Positions 45,026 to 54,569 of a stretch of 64,000 bases of DNA are shown in pieces (within the stretch, counting starts at the first letter, position 1; each line of letters opens with the position of its first letter). Under the pieces are notes generated by a model that was given only the letters and a program-made list of their open reading frames with translations, was not told where the DNA came from and made no database searches. Source of the stretch: Corynebacterium comes. Its GTDB lineage: Bacteria; Actinomycetota; Actinomycetes; Mycobacteriales; Mycobacteriaceae. Made by a program: the position numbers and the translations under genes. The stretch is from NCBI RefSeq assembly GCF_009734405.1, contig NZ_CP046453.1:2232001-2296000 (forward strand), written 5' to 3'.

Positions 45026-45047
45026 CAGTCGTCCCCGGAGACACGAC

Positions 45048-45084
45048 AAGGCGCAGGTCCCCTTTCCGGGGAACCTGCGCCTTT
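45048..45084. terminator. Terminator between the GntR gene and nrdE
   Basis: Long GC stem AAGGCGCAGGT-CCCC pairing with GGGG-AACCTGCGCCTT, 4-base loop, followed by TCTTTC on the plus strand. It serves convergent genes. Confidence 0.8.
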
Positions 45085-45102
45085 CTTTCAGTCAGCCATG
45101 CT

Positions 45103-47286
45103 CTAGAGCATGCAGGAGACGCAGCCCTCAATCTCGGTGCCCTCGAGGGCGACCTGACGGAGACGGATGTAGTACAGCGTCTTGATGCCCTTGCGCCATG
45201 CGTAGATCTGCGCGCGGTTGATGTCGCGGGTGGTGGCGGTGTCCTTGAAGAACAGCGTCAGCGACAGGCCCTGGTCAACGTACCTGGTGGCGACGGCATA
45301 GGTGTCGATGATCTTCTCGAAGCCGATCTCGTACGAGTCCTGGAAGTACTCCAGGTTGTCGTTGTCCATGTGCGGCGCCGGGTAGTAGACGCGGCCGATC
45401 TTGCCTTCCTTGCGGATCTCGATCTTCGAGGCGATCGGGTGGATCGACGAGGTCGAGTTGTTGATGTAGGAGATCGAACCGGTCGGCGGGACGGCCTGCA
45501 GGTTGCGGTTGTACAGGCCGTGCTGCATGACCTCGACCTTGAGCTTCGCCCAGTCCTCCGCGGAGGGGACGGTGGCGGTCGAGGCGTCGAAAAGCGCCTT
45601 GACCTTGTCGGTCTTCGGTGCGAAGTCCGCCGGGTCGAATCCGTCGAAGTAGCTGCCGTCCGCGTACTTCGATTTCTCGAAGCCGACGAACTTCTCCCCG
45701 CGCTCCTTGGCCAGCCTGTTGGAGGCCCGCAGCGCCTGGTAGAGCACCGCGGCGAAGTAGGCGTTGGTGAAGTCGACCCCCTCCTCGGATCCGTAGTGGA
45801 TGTGCTCGCGGCCGAGGTAACCGTGGAGGTTCATCTGCCCCAGCCCGATGGCGTGGGAGGCGTTGTTGCCCTCACGGATCGAGGGGACGGAATCGATGCT
45901 CGTGAACTCGGCGACGGAGGTCAGCCCGCGGATGGCGGTCTCGACGGTGCGGCCGAAGTCCGGGGAATCCATCGCCATGGCGATGTTCATCGAACCGAGG
46001 TTGCAGGAGATGTCCTCGCCGATGGTCTCGTAGGAGAGGTCCTCATGGTAGGTGGACGGGGTGTTCACCTGCAGGATCTCGGAGCACAGGTTGGACATGT
46101 TGATGCGGCCGTCGATCGGGTTGGCGGCGTTGACGGTGTCCTCGAACATGATGTACGGGTAGCCGGACTCGAACTGGAGCTCCGCCAGGGTCTGGAAGAA
46201 ATGACGGGCGTTGATCTTGGTCTTGCGGATCCGCGGATCCTCCACCATCTCGTCGTAGAGCTCAGTGACGGAGATGTCGCCGAAGGGCTTGCCGTAGATG
46301 CGCTCGACGTCGTACGGGGAGAACAGGTACATGTCGTCGTTGCGCTTGGCCAGATCGAAGGTGATGTCCGGGATGACCACGCCGAGGGACAGCGTCTTGA
46401 TGCGGATCTTCTCGTCGGCATTCTCACGCTTGGTGTCCAGGAAGGACATGATGTCCGGGTGGTGGGCGTTGAGGTACACCGCACCCGCACCCTGCCGGGC
46501 ACCGAGCTGGTTGGCGTAGGAGAAGGAGTCCTCGAGGAGCTTCATCACGGGGATGACGCCGGAGGACTGGTTCTCGATGTGCTTGATCGGCGCGCCGGCC
46601 TCGCGCAGGTTGCTCAGCAGCAGGGCGACGCCGCCGCCGCGCTTGGACAGCTGCAGGGCGGAGTTGATGGCACGGCCGATCGACTCCATGTTGTCCTCGA
46701 TCCGCAGCAGGAAGCAGGAGACGAGCTCACCGCGCTGTGCTTTGCCGGCGTTGAGGAAGGTGGGGGTGGCCGGCTGGAAACGGCCGGACATGACCTCGTC
46801 GACGAGGCTCTCGGCGAGCTCCTCGTTGCCGTTGGCCAGGAACAGCGCCGTCATGGTGACACGGTCCTCGAAGCGCTCCAGGTAGCGGCGACCGTCGAAG
46901 GTCTTGAGGGTGTAGGAGGTGTAGTACTTGTACGCACCCAGGAACGTGGGGAAGCGGAACTTGAACTTGTATGCCCGCTGGAACAGTCCCTTGATGAACT
47001 CGAAGTCATAGGACTCGAGCAGTTCCGGCTCGTAGTACTTGTTCTCGACGAGGTAGTTGAGCTTCTCCTCCAGGTCGTGGAAGTACACGGTGTTCTGGTT
47101 GACGTGCTGGAGGAAGAACTGGTTCGCGGCCTCGCGGTCCTTGGCGAACTGAATGTGGCCGTTGCCGTCATAGAGGTTCAGCAACGCGTTGAGTGCGTGG
47201 TAGTCCAGCTGCTCCCCCGGGTTGGTGGATTCCGCGACGGCGGATCCCTTCGACGAGGTGGTCTGCTGTGTGGTCTGCGTGGTCAA
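45103..47286 (-). CDS. nrdE: Class Ib ribonucleotide reductase, alpha subunit
   Basis: Reduces ribonucleoside diphosphates. Landmarks: [18 protein letters not shown]-terminus, [20 protein letters not shown] with the first redox Cys, [10 protein letters not shown] and [17 protein letters not shown] around the radical Cys, and a C-terminal ELEGC-like tail GCVSCML for NrdH. 727 residues from the TTG at 47286; no ATG or GTG is better placed and the start is uncertain. In order nrdH-nrdI-nrdE on the minus strand. nrdF is not present nearby. Confidence 0.93.
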   Translation of the reverse strand: MTTQTTQQTTSSKGSAVAESTNPGEQLDYHALNALLNLYDGNGHIQFAKDREAANQFFLQHVNQNTVYFHDLEEKLNYLVENKYYEPELLESYDFEFIKGLFQRAYKFKFRFPTFLGAYKYYTSYTLKTFDGRRYLERFEDRVTMTALFLANGNEELAESLVDEVMSGRFQPATPTFLNAGKAQRGELVSCFLLRIEDNMESIGRAINSALQLSKRGGGVALLLSNLREAGAPIKHIENQSSGVIPVMKLLEDSFSYANQLGARQGAGAVYLNAHHPDIMSFLDTKRENADEKIRIKTLSLGVVIPDITFDLAKRNDDMYLFSPYDVERIYGKPFGDISVTELYDEMVEDPRIRKTKINARHFFQTLAELQFESGYPYIMFEDTVNAANPIDGRINMSNLCSEILQVNTPSTYHEDLSYETIGEDISCNLGSMNIAMAMDSPDFGRTVETAIRGLTSVAEFTSIDSVPSIREGNNASHAIGLGQMNLHGYLGREHIHYGSEEGVDFTNAYFAAVLYQALRASNRLAKERGEKFVGFEKSKYADGSYFDGFDPADFAPKTDKVKALFDASTATVPSAEDWAKLKVEVMQHGLYNRNLQAVPPTGSISYINNSTSSIHPIASKIEIRKEGKIGRVYYPAPHMDNDNLEYFQDSYEIGFEKIIDTYAVATRYVDQGLSLTLFFKDTATTRDINRAQIYAWRKGIKTLYYIRLRQVALEGTEIEGCVSCML

Positions 47287-47341
47287 CGTTTCTTCTGGCC
47301 TTTCAAGTTCATTGGGCGGGAGCGGAGGAAAAATCTCTGAG

Positions 47342-47809
47342 TTATGCGCTGTCTGCGGCGTCTGCCGTGTCAACGTCAACGGGCATCGGCTCGAGCCCCA
47401 GCGCCTCAGCGTTGGTGAGGAGCCCATCCCGAAGAATACGCACATCCTCGGAATTGCCCATCAACTCAAATCGGTGGACGTACGGAACCCTGCACTTCTT
47501 GGCGATCAGTTCCCCGGCGAGCCCGAAGTCGGTGCCGAAGTTGACGTTGCCGCCGGCGACGACCGCACGGATGAGACTGCGGTTGTGTTCATTGTTGAGG
47601 AACCGGATCACCTGGACGGGCACCGGGCGCGAATTCTGGTGGTTCATGGACGCCCCACCTCCGTAGGTGGGGCACACGAGCACGTAGGGCTCGTCGACGA
47701 TGAGCGGCTCGTCGGCCTTGTGCAGCGGGATCCGCATGTTCGGCAGGCCCAGCTTTTCGACGAAGCGACGGGTGTTCTCGGTCGCCGATGAGAAATAGAC
47801 GACGAGCAT
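47342..47809 (-). CDS. nrdI: NrdI flavodoxin-like RNR maturation protein
   Basis: Supplies oxidant for assembling the dimanganese tyrosyl radical in NrdF. 155 residues; begins [20 protein letters not shown] and contains the FMN loops PTYGGGASM and [11 protein letters not shown]. The ATG at 47809 is chosen; a GTG at 47830 extends it by seven residues. Between nrdH and nrdE. Confidence 0.94.
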   Translation of the reverse strand: MLVVYFSSATENTRRFVEKLGLPNMRIPLHKADEPLIVDEPYVLVCPTYGGGASMNHQNSRPVPVQVIRFLNNEHNRSLIRAVVAGGNVNFGTDFGLAGELIAKKCRVPYVHRFELMGNSEDVRILRDGLLTNAEALGLEPMPVDVDTADAADSA

Positions 47810-47950
47810 CTTCGATTGACTTCCCTTCACAACAGGGCCGCGTCAGGCCCGGGAGAGCCCCACGCCACGGCAAACGCCGCCCAGCGTCTCGTGGGCGGCG
47901 TGGGGATGTGTCCGGCGGGCGGCCCCGACTCCAGGCAGGGCCGGCGCCGT

Positions 47951-48184
47951 TTAAGCGACGACTGCGGCGAGGCTGTTGATCCGCTCCGGGCGGAAGCCGG
48001 ACCAGTGCTCGCCGTTGACCTCGACGACCGGGGCCTGGAGATAACCGAGGGCCAGGACGTAGTCCCGGGCCTCATCATCAAGGCTGATGTCCACGGTGTT
48101 GTACTTCAGGCCGGCACGGTCGAGGGCCTTCTGGGTGGCCTTGCACTGGACGCACGCGGGCTTGGTGTAGAGGGTGATGGACAT
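47951..48184 (-). CDS. nrdH: NrdH glutaredoxin-like redoxin
   Basis: Hydrogen donor for class Ib RNR, reduced by thioredoxin reductase. 77 residues with the active site KPACVQCKATQKALD and the family signature WSGFRPERI. First gene of nrdHIE, preceded by two NrdR boxes. Confidence 0.95.
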   Translation of the reverse strand: MSITLYTKPACVQCKATQKALDRAGLKYNTVDISLDDEARDYVLALGYLQAPVVEVNGEHWSGFRPERINSLAAVVA

Positions 48185-48225
48185 GGGAGTGAACCTCATT
48201 CTCTGACGGATTTTCTGACTTCAAT

Positions 48226-48240
48226 GGGTACCGAGTACCC
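48226..48240. other. Small hairpin in the nrdH leader
   Basis: GGGTAC-CGA-GTACCC, 6-bp stem, between nrdH and the NrdR boxes; possible leader structure. Confidence 0.35.
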
Positions 48241-48315
48241 CGGCCAGCTGATGCTGCCGACTATCAAAACGGGCCCTGGATGCGCTCTGCGCCTTTCCTG
48301 TGGCGTTATCAATAG

Positions 48316-48331
48316 ACACTATACTTTGTGG
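48316..48331. promoter_or_regulatory. NrdR box 1 upstream of nrdHIE
   Basis: ACACTATACTTTGTGG matches 13 of 16 positions of the NrdR consensus ACACWATATATWGTGT. Confidence 0.75.
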
Positions 48332-48347
48332 TCGCAGCTTGCAACTA

Positions 48348-48363
48348 GCACTACATATAGTAG
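48348..48363. promoter_or_regulatory. NrdR box 2 upstream of nrdHIE
   Basis: GCACTACATATAGTAG has the core CWAtATATwG of the NrdR consensus. It starts 32 bp from box 1, about three helical turns, the usual spacing for paired boxes. The rest of 48364-48530 shows no gene. Confidence 0.7.
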
Positions 48364-48534
48364 TTACAACGATGAAACTCCCAGCACGACGACGTTGTCC
48401 GGCCCACATGTTGACCCCCGCAAAACGCCTCCCGAAACCGGCGGAACAACACCGGTGGGATTTACCCAGCTCGCCCCCTGGCGCCGTTATGCAATCGTTA
48501 TAAACTGCCTTGTCGGGCGATGCCGCACGCACAA

Positions 48535-48581
48535 GAAACCGCCCGCCCCCGTAGTCCGTGAGGACCTGGGGACGGGCGGTT
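48535..48581 (-). terminator. Terminator after rpmJ
   Basis: Stem AACCGCCCG (48537-48545) with CGGGCGGTT (48573-48581) and a further inner hairpin, followed on the minus strand by TTTCTTGTG. Confidence 0.75.
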
Positions 48582-48600
48582 CCGTTGGCAACTACGTGAC

Positions 48601-48723
48601 TTAACCCTGACGGGCCTTGAAACGCGGTTCCTTCTTGTTGATCACGAAGACCTTGCCGTGACGACGCACAACCTGGGCGCCCGGCTTGTTCTTCAGCGAC
48701 CGAAGCGACTTGCGAACCTTCAT
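48601..48723 (-). CDS. rpmJ: 50S ribosomal protein L36, cysteine-free form
   Basis: 40 residues, beginning [20 protein letters not shown]. It lacks the four zinc-binding residues of the C+ form, so it is the zinc-independent C- type. AAGGAG lies 8 bases before the ATG. A terminator follows. Confidence 0.93.
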   Translation of the reverse strand: MKVRKSLRSLKNKPGAQVVRRHGKVFVINKKEPRFKARQG

Positions 48724-48848
48724 CGGGCGCTCCTTTCTATTTGCGCGACTGTGAACTTGCGATGCCACTTGATTCAGCATGGCAAATAACTCAGCCATGA
48801 CACGAGGGACCATGTTACCTCACCAGCCGCTCAACCTCCAAAACCGTT

Positions 48849-48854
48849 TAGGAT
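48849..48854 (+). promoter_or_regulatory. -10 hexamer of nadE
   Basis: TAGGAT, 7 bases before the ATG at 48862. Confidence 0.5.
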
Positions 48855-48861
48855 GGTGGTC

Positions 48862-49677
48862 ATGCAGCAGGAGATCATCAACGCCGTCCATGCCCGGCCG
48901 CGTATCGACGCCGCCGGGGAAGTCACCGCCCGCGTCAGCTTCCTGGCCGACTACCTGCGGAAGACGGGCATGAAGGGTTTCGTTCTCGGGATCTCCGGTG
49001 GGCAGGATTCCACGCTCGCCGGCCGACTCGCCCAGCTGGCCGTGGAGAAGCTCCGCGCCGAGGGCCGTGAGGTCGAATTCTGGGCCGTCCGACTCCCCCA
49101 CGGAGTGCAGGCCGACGAGGACGACGCGCAGACAGCCCTCGACTTCATCAACCCCGACCATCGCGTCACCGTGAACATCGCCGGAGCGACCGGCGAGATG
49201 TCCGCCGCCGTCGCCGAAGCTCTCGGACAGGCGGCGCTGAGCGACTTCAACGAAGGCAACGTCAAGGCCCGCCAACGCATGATCGCGCAGTACGCCATCG
49301 CCGGAGAGAAGTCCCTGCTGGTCATCGGGTCGGACCACGCAGCGGAGAACGTCACCGGCTTCTTCACCAAGCACGGCGACGGTGCCGCCGATGTCCTCCC
49401 GCTCGCCGGGCTCAACAAGCGTCAGGGCGCGCAGCTGCTGGAGGAACTGGGCGCCCCCGCCGAGACGTGGGAGAAGGTGCCCACCGCCGACCTCGAGGAG
49501 GATCGCCCGGCGCTACCCGACGAGGTGGCACTCGGTGTCACCTACGCCCACATCGACGACTACCTGGAGGGCCGCCCCGTGCCGGAGAAGGCCGGAGAAC
49601 GCATCGAGCACCTGTGGCGCGTCGGCACTCACAAACGGCACCTGCCGCCGGGCCCCACCGACACGTGGTGGCGCTAG
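48862..49677 (+). CDS. nadE: NAD synthetase (ammonia-dependent)
   Basis: Amidates nicotinate adenine dinucleotide to NAD, last step of the pathway. 271 residues, matching the NH3-dependent form without a glutaminase domain. PP-loop [17 protein letters not shown], then [18 protein letters not shown] and the C-terminal [14 protein letters not shown]. The ATG at 48862 follows TAGGAT by 7 bases. Convergent with the next gene. Confidence 0.95.
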   Translation: MQQEIINAVHARPRIDAAGEVTARVSFLADYLRKTGMKGFVLGISGGQDSTLAGRLAQLAVEKLRAEGREVEFWAVRLPHGVQADEDDAQTALDFINPDHRVTVNIAGATGEMSAAVAEALGQAALSDFNEGNVKARQRMIAQYAIAGEKSLLVIGSDHAAENVTGFFTKHGDGAADVLPLAGLNKRQGAQLLEELGAPAETWEKVPTADLEEDRPALPDEVALGVTYAHIDDYLEGRPVPEKAGERIEHLWRVGTHKRHLPPGPTDTWWR

Positions 49678-49680
49678 GAT

Positions 49681-50445
49681 CTACCCGCCCACCAGAAGGC
49701 GGCACGTCTCCCGCGCCGCCCCCACCAGGGCCCGGGCATAGCCCGGTCCGTGCGTCAACGCGTGTACCGCCAGGGGATGGAGCTGGTGCAGGGGGAAGCG
49801 CTCCCGGAAGCCCGGGGCCAGCGCCGAGACCTCGTGGTAGCCCGCCCAGATCTCCTCCGGGAAGGGCACTCCGAACAGATCCAGCATCGCCAGGTCGGTT
49901 TCAGGGTGTCCGCCATGGGCCGCCGGGTCAATGAAGACGGGTCCGTCCTCACCGAAGAGCAGATTCCCGGTCCACAGGTCCCCATGGATCCGGGCGGGCG
50001 CGATCTCCCAGGACACCGCAACGATGGCGTCGGCGGCCCGTTCCACGAGAGCCAGCCCCGCCGCGTCGAGGTTGCCCGCCTCCCGGGCCCGGCGGGCGAA
50101 AGGCAGCACCCGCTGCGCGACGTAGAACTCTCCCCAGCGATCCCTCGGAGTGCACTCCTGGATCCTGGTGCCGATGTAGTTCGGCCCCTTCCAACCGGGA
50201 GGCGGGGCCCCGAAGGCGGGCGCCCCCGCCCTGTGGATGCGTGCCAGTTCCCGGCCGGCCGTGCGGGCGGCCCTGCGCGTCGGCGCCACCTCCCGGACCA
50301 TGGCGGTACTCAAGGTGTTCGCGACCGGATCCAACGCGAGCACCTCGACGACTGCCCCAGAGGCCCCCCGGAGCCAGCGAAGCCCCGCGGCCTCCGCTTC
50401 AGCGGAACGTGGCTCACGGGGCCTCTTGGTGAATACGGGTGTCAC
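49681..50445 (-). CDS. Fructosamine-kinase-family protein
   Basis: 254 residues with a protein-kinase-like fold. The catalytic loop IHGDLWTGNLLF and metal motif VFIDPAAHGGHPETDLAM match fructosamine/ketosamine-3-kinases, which help remove glycated adducts. GTG 50445 lies 11 bases after the upstream stop; the frame continues but overlaps the neighbour. Coupled to the PNPOx-like gene. Confidence 0.84.
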   Translation of the reverse strand: MTPVFTKRPREPRSAEAEAAGLRWLRGASGAVVEVLALDPVANTLSTAMVREVAPTRRAARTAGRELARIHRAGAPAFGAPPPGWKGPNYIGTRIQECTPRDRWGEFYVAQRVLPFARRAREAGNLDAAGLALVERAADAIVAVSWEIAPARIHGDLWTGNLLFGEDGPVFIDPAAHGGHPETDLAMLDLFGVPFPEEIWAGYHEVSALAPGFRERFPLHQLHPLAVHALTHGPGYARALVGAARETCRLLVGG

Positions 50446-50456
50446 GGCGGGTCCGG

Positions 50457-50879
50457 CTAGTAGCGCTCGGGCTCCTCGGCGATCTCGAACTCCCGGCCAT
50501 TGATCTCCGTCGCGTTGATGCGGACCCAGTTGTATTTCAGGGTCGGGGCCCACGGCTTCAGATCCAGAGTCTCGGCGTGATCGATGTCAGCCGCCTTCTC
50601 CAGCACCTCAGCCGTGCCGCGGACGACCACGGACCAGGCGGTGCCGTCGTCGACCCCGTCTGCCTCGAAGAGAACATCGTGGTTGAGGGTCAGGGTGAAC
50701 AGCTTGGACCCTTCTGCGGTGCGCAGATAGATGCTCTCCCCGTCCACCACGAAGTTGACCGGAAAGATCTCGAGGACTCCATCGCGATGCAGGACGAGCC
50801 GGCCCGGCTGAACGTCCGCCAGGCGGGCGAGGGACTGCTCGGTGCTCAGCTTGCGGAAGACGTCGTCATTCATGGACAT
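50457..50879 (-). CDS. Pyridoxamine 5'-phosphate oxidase-like flavin-binding protein
   Basis: 140 residues with the split beta-barrel fold (GRLVLHRDGVLEIFPVNFVV, TAEGSKLFTLTLNHDVLFEA, WSVVVRGTAEVL). Likely binds FMN or F420; the substrate is unknown. ATG 50879 has GAGGAG 8 bases upstream. In operon with the fructosamine-kinase-like gene. Confidence 0.83.
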   Translation of the reverse strand: MSMNDDVFRKLSTEQSLARLADVQPGRLVLHRDGVLEIFPVNFVVDGESIYLRTAEGSKLFTLTLNHDVLFEADGVDDGTAWSVVVRGTAEVLEKAADIDHAETLDLKPWAPTLKYNWVRINATEINGREFEIAEEPERY

Positions 50880-50981
50880 GCTGGAATGCTCCTCAAACGG
50901 TAGGGCGCAGGGCGCGCGATCTGTCATCTCAAGAATACGTGCCCCCACCCCTGTCGGCCCCACAACTGTCCCCGGAAAGGT

Positions 50982-51027
50982 GAGAAGCCGGTCACCGGGG
51001 ACTTTCATCCCCGGTGACCGGCTTCTC
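50982..51027 (-). terminator. Terminator of the tRNA-Ala pair
   Basis: Near-perfect stem of about 19 bp (50982-51001 with 51008-51026) directly after the tRNA genes on the minus strand. Confidence 0.75.
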
Positions 51028-51030
51028 CAA

Positions 51031-51106
51031 TGGTGGAGCTAAGGGGACTCGAACCCCTGACCCCCACACTGCCAGTGTGGTGCGCTACCAGCTGCGCCAT
51101 AGCCCC
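51031..51106 (-). tRNA. tRNA-Ala (anticodon GGC), copy 1
   Basis: Cloverleaf starting GGGGCTATGGCGCAGCTGGT on the minus strand, anticodon loop CTGGCAG giving GGC. The acceptor stem has the G3:U70 wobble pair that identifies alanine tRNA. CCA is encoded. Confidence 0.94.
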
Positions 51107-51129
51107 TTACGTTTTATTAAGTTGTCAAG

Positions 51130-51202
51130 TGGAGCTAAGGGGACTCGAACCCCTGACCCCCACACTGCCAGTGTGGTGCGCTACCAGCTGCGCCATAGCC
51201 CC
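51130..51202 (-). tRNA. tRNA-Ala (anticodon GGC), copy 2
   Basis: Same 73-base body as the copy at 51034-51106, in tandem 23 bases away, but without encoded CCA. Same anticodon GGC and G3:U70 pair. Confidence 0.94.
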
Positions 51203-51305
51203 TTGTAACTTCTGTTAATGTACACGCCCCCGGGCCGCGCCACCAAATCCCCTGGTGGATGCTCAGCGACGCCCGCGCGAGGCGGGCGTCGCCCAGCAGG
51301 ACGCC

Positions 51306-52040
51306 CTAGTTCAGGACCGCGTCCAGCCACTGGTTGATGTCGTCGACCTCGACGTCCTTGCCGTCGCGGAGCACGCGGGGCGAGGAAACCTGGCCGGTCT
51401 CAGCCTCGAGTTTGTCGGCGTTGGCGGTGGTCAGATCGTTGGCCGCGCTGACGGACTCACCGCTGCGGATCTTCTCGACGACGCCCTCGGAGGCTCCGAG
51501 CTCCTGCGCGGCGTTGGCGAAGTCGTCGTTGCTCCACTTGTTGTAGATGTCCTCCTGCTCCTCCAGGAGTGCGGCACGGTAGTTCCAGTAGACGTCGGTC
51601 TCGCCGGCCTCTGCGACGGCGAGAACTGCAGCGGCCGCGCGGGTGGAGTGGCCGTCGGCGTTGCCGCGGTCCAGGAAGTTGAGGCTGCGGATGTTCACGA
51701 TCAGATCGCCCGACTCGATGGCCGCCTGCATCTGCTCATCGGTGTTCTCGGCGAGCTGGGCGCAGTAGGAGCAGGAGTAGTCCTCGTAGAGGTCAACCTC
51801 GACGGCCTCGGCCGCCGGGTTGGCTGCGGAGAGCGTGACGGCGTTGTCACCGAACTCAGACCCGAAGGACACGTCGACGGACTCACGGTCGGCGAGGTAC
51901 TCGGTCTTCTTGCCCTGTCCGGACATCACGATGTAGCCGATGACCACGGCCGCGACCAGCACGACGGCGATGATGGCCCAGAGGAATGTGTTGCTGCCCT
52001 TGGCATTCGGGTCGGTGACCCGGGTGGACTTGCTGCTCAC
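51306..52040 (-). CDS. Membrane-anchored DsbA-family thiol oxidoreductase
   Basis: 244 residues. One N-terminal transmembrane anchor (FLWAIIAVVLVAAVVIGYIV) and an extracytoplasmic thioredoxin-like domain with active site EDYSCSYCAQLAEN. Probably acts in oxidative folding of exported proteins or in thiol exchange. GTG start with AAAGGTGA upstream. It follows a MauE/DoxX-type gene by 36 bases. Confidence 0.9.
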   Translation of the reverse strand: MSSKSTRVTDPNAKGSNTFLWAIIAVVLVAAVVIGYIVMSGQGKKTEYLADRESVDVSFGSEFGDNAVTLSAANPAAEAVEVDLYEDYSCSYCAQLAENTDEQMQAAIESGDLIVNIRSLNFLDRGNADGHSTRAAAAVLAVAEAGETDVYWNYRAALLEEQEDIYNKWSNDDFANAAQELGASEGVVEKIRSGESVSAANDLTTANADKLEAETGQVSSPRVLRDGKDVEVDDINQWLDAVLN

Positions 52041-52076
52041 TGTGTTTTCACCTTTGAGTACTTGTTGGTCTTGAGA

Positions 52077-52640
52077 TCAGGGATGGAGGGCGAACCTCTT
52101 GAAGGGGCGGTAGATGGTCCACACGCTCAATGCGATGTAGCCGATGTCCCGCAGGATGGTGACGAAGTAATCCATCGCCGCCTTGTCCATGTTCGGCTCG
52201 ATGTTGAAGCAGCCGCAGTCGATGCCCAGGCCCCGCGCCCAGGCCTGGCCGATGCCGATGATGAACATGAGCAGCACAACGGTGGCCACCTTGCTCGACT
52301 GCCGGAGGAAGATTCCCAGCAGCAGAAGGACACCGCCGGCGATCTCCAGCGGTCCGATGAGGCGGGCCAGCAGATCCGACCACTGAGGAGTGAAGATCTC
52401 GTAGGCCATGATCGCCTGGGTCATGTTCAGGTGATTGTCCAACTTGGCCACACCTGCGGTTATCCAGGTGTAGGCCATGAAGAAGCGGGCGAAGAAACTG
52501 ATGGCGTCGAGCACCCGGCGACCATTGGTACCTGACCAGAAGGAGCCGGGGCGCGCTGCGGGATCGGAGACTTCGGCGGAATCACTGAGCACTCGTGCTG
52601 TTTCCGCCGGCGTGGGCGTTGCCTGGTTGGTGATGGACAC
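52077..52640 (-). CDS. DoxX/MauE-family integral membrane protein
   Basis: 187 residues with four transmembrane helices and a Cys pair in GLGIDCGCFNIEP, as in MauE-type proteins that pass electrons or thiol equivalents through the membrane. GTG start 8 bases after TAAGGT (52649-52654). The downstream DsbA-like gene makes a shared role in disulfide chemistry plausible. Confidence 0.87.
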   Translation of the reverse strand: MSITNQATPTPAETARVLSDSAEVSDPAARPGSFWSGTNGRRVLDAISFFARFFMAYTWITAGVAKLDNHLNMTQAIMAYEIFTPQWSDLLARLIGPLEIAGGVLLLLGIFLRQSSKVATVVLLMFIIGIGQAWARGLGIDCGCFNIEPNMDKAAMDYFVTILRDIGYIALSVWTIYRPFKRFALHP

Positions 52641-52648
52641 AACCCCAG

Positions 52649-52654
52649 ACCTTA
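52649..52654 (-). promoter_or_regulatory. -10 hexamer of the DoxX/DsbA operon
   Basis: TAAGGT, 8 bases before the GTG at 52640. Confidence 0.45.
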
Positions 52655-52714
52655 GTCCACTTTCCGGCCGGTACGGTAGGAGAAATCCCCCGATCCGGCC
52701 GGGATCACAGCGGA

Positions 52715-54379
52715 TTAACCGCCGAGTACCTGGCTCACCACAGCCTGCGCCTCCTGCTGGACGAGCTTCAGGTGCTCCTCACCTCGGAAGGACTCGGCGT
52801 AGATCTTGTACTTGTCCTCGGTGCCGGAGGGGCGGGCGGCGAACCAGGCGTTCTCGGTGGTCACCTTCAGCCCACCGATGGCCTGCTGGTTACCGGGGGC
52901 CTCGGTCAGCTTGGCGGTGATCGGCTCACCCGCCAGCTCGGTGGCGGTGACCTGCTCCGGGGAGAGCTGCTTGAGGATGGCCTTCTGCTCGCGGTTCGCG
53001 GGCGCATCTGTGCGCGCGTACGCCGGGGCGCCGAACTGCTCCGCGAGCTCCGCGTAGCGCTGCGACGGGGTCTTGCCGGTGACCGCGGTGATCTCGGCGG
53101 CCAGCAGGTTGAGGATGAGCCCGTCCTTGTCTGTGGACCAGACGCCGCCGTCGCGACGCAGGAAGGACGCGCCGGCGGACTCCTCACCGCCGAAACCGAT
53201 GCTGCCGTCCTGCAGTCCGGCCACAAACCACTTGAAGCCCACCGGAACCTCCACCAGGCGGCGACCGAGCTGCGCGACGACCCGGTCGATCATCGAGGAG
53301 GACACCAGGGTCTTGCCCACCGCGGTGTTCTGGTCCCAGTTCGGCCGGTTGGCGAAGAGGTACTCGATGGCGACGGCCAGGTAGTGGTTGGGGTTCATCA
53401 ACCCGTGGTCAGGGGTGACGATGCCGTGGCGGTCCGCATCTGCGTCATTGCCGGTGGCGATGTCGTACTTGTCGCGGCTGTTGATCAACGAGGCCATGGC
53501 ATGCGGCGAAGAGCAGTCCATACGGATCTTGCCGTCGGAGTCCAGCGTCATGAAACGGAAGGTGGCGTCCACCAGGGGGTTGACCACGGTCAGGTTCAGC
53601 TTGTGGGTTTCGGCGATCGCCCCCCAGTAGTCCACCGAGGCGCCACCCATGGGATCCGCACCGATGGACAGACCGGAGTCGCGGATCGCCTGGATGTCGA
53701 CCACGTTGGGCAGGTCGTTGACGTAGTTGGCAAGGAAGTCCTGCCGCTGCGCACGCTCGTCGAGCACACCGCTGACGGGGGTCCGCTTGACGTCCCGGAG
53801 GCCACCGCGCAGCAGCTCGTTGGCGCGGTCGGCGATCCAGTCGGTGGCGTCCGTGTCGGCCGGGCCGCCGCTCCAGGGGTTGTACTTGAAACCACCGTCG
53901 CGCGGCGGGTTGTGCGAGGGCGTGATGACGATGCCGTCAGCCAGGAGGTCCCTCGGGCCCGCGACACCCCACTGCACGTCCTTGTTGTAGCCCAGGATCG
54001 CATGCGAGATGGCCGGGGTCGGGGTGTACCGCCCCGCTGCATCGACGAACACCTCCACGTCGTTGGCCAGCAGCACCTCCAGCGCGGAGATCATCGCCGG
54101 CTCGGAGAGCGCATGGGTGTCGCGGCCGATGTACATCCGCCCGTACCAGCGGACGGGGGTCCGGTTGCGGTAGTCCACGATCGCCTGGGTCGTGGCCAGG
54201 ATGTGATCCTCATTGAAGGCGGTGTCCAGTGAGGATCCCCGGTGGCCGGAGGTGCCGAAGGCGACCTGCTGGTCGGGGTTCTCCACATCCGGCTTACGTG
54301 TGTAGTAGGCGGTGACGACCTCCGCGATGTCGATGAGGTCCTCGGGACGTGCCGGCTGGCCCGCGCGTTCGTGTGCCAT
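52715..54379 (-). CDS. pgm: Phosphoglucomutase (alpha-D-glucose phosphate-specific)
   Basis: Interconverts glucose 1-phosphate and 6-phosphate. 554 residues; catalytic serine loop [18 protein letters not shown], metal loop [12 protein letters not shown], and the substrate loop [12 protein letters not shown]. The N-terminal [20 protein letters not shown] is typical of the long bacterial Pgm. AAGGAGAA lies 10 bases before the ATG. Confidence 0.96.
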   Translation of the reverse strand: MAHERAGQPARPEDLIDIAEVVTAYYTRKPDVENPDQQVAFGTSGHRGSSLDTAFNEDHILATTQAIVDYRNRTPVRWYGRMYIGRDTHALSEPAMISALEVLLANDVEVFVDAAGRYTPTPAISHAILGYNKDVQWGVAGPRDLLADGIVITPSHNPPRDGGFKYNPWSGGPADTDATDWIADRANELLRGGLRDVKRTPVSGVLDERAQRQDFLANYVNDLPNVVDIQAIRDSGLSIGADPMGGASVDYWGAIAETHKLNLTVVNPLVDATFRFMTLDSDGKIRMDCSSPHAMASLINSRDKYDIATGNDADADRHGIVTPDHGLMNPNHYLAVAIEYLFANRPNWDQNTAVGKTLVSSSMIDRVVAQLGRRLVEVPVGFKWFVAGLQDGSIGFGGEESAGASFLRRDGGVWSTDKDGLILNLLAAEITAVTGKTPSQRYAELAEQFGAPAYARTDAPANREQKAILKQLSPEQVTATELAGEPITAKLTEAPGNQQAIGGLKVTTENAWFAARPSGTEDKYKIYAESFRGEEHLKLVQQEAQAVVSQVLGG

Positions 54380-54557
54380 GTCTTCAGTTCTCCTTCATGT
54401 GCCTGGGCAGGGATGGCCTCCATTGTTGTCGGGTAGGCCCACGCCCGCAGGGGGCATCGACCGGGCGCACTCGCCGATCACCCCCGCCAGGGGGCAGCGG
54501 GGGTTGCCCTCCGGTTCATATCCGGGGGCGGACGTGGCCGAGGCCACACCCGGTGGG

Positions 54558-54563
54558 TACCTT
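54558..54563 (+). promoter_or_regulatory. -10 hexamer of the AGCS gene
   Basis: TACCTT, 6 bases before the ATG at 54570. Confidence 0.45.
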
Positions 54564-54569
54564 GATCGC

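Noticed and set aside
45370..47340. 656-codon plus-strand open frame opposite nrdE
   Set aside because: Antisense artefact of GC-rich codon usage; nrdE motifs are complete on the other strand.
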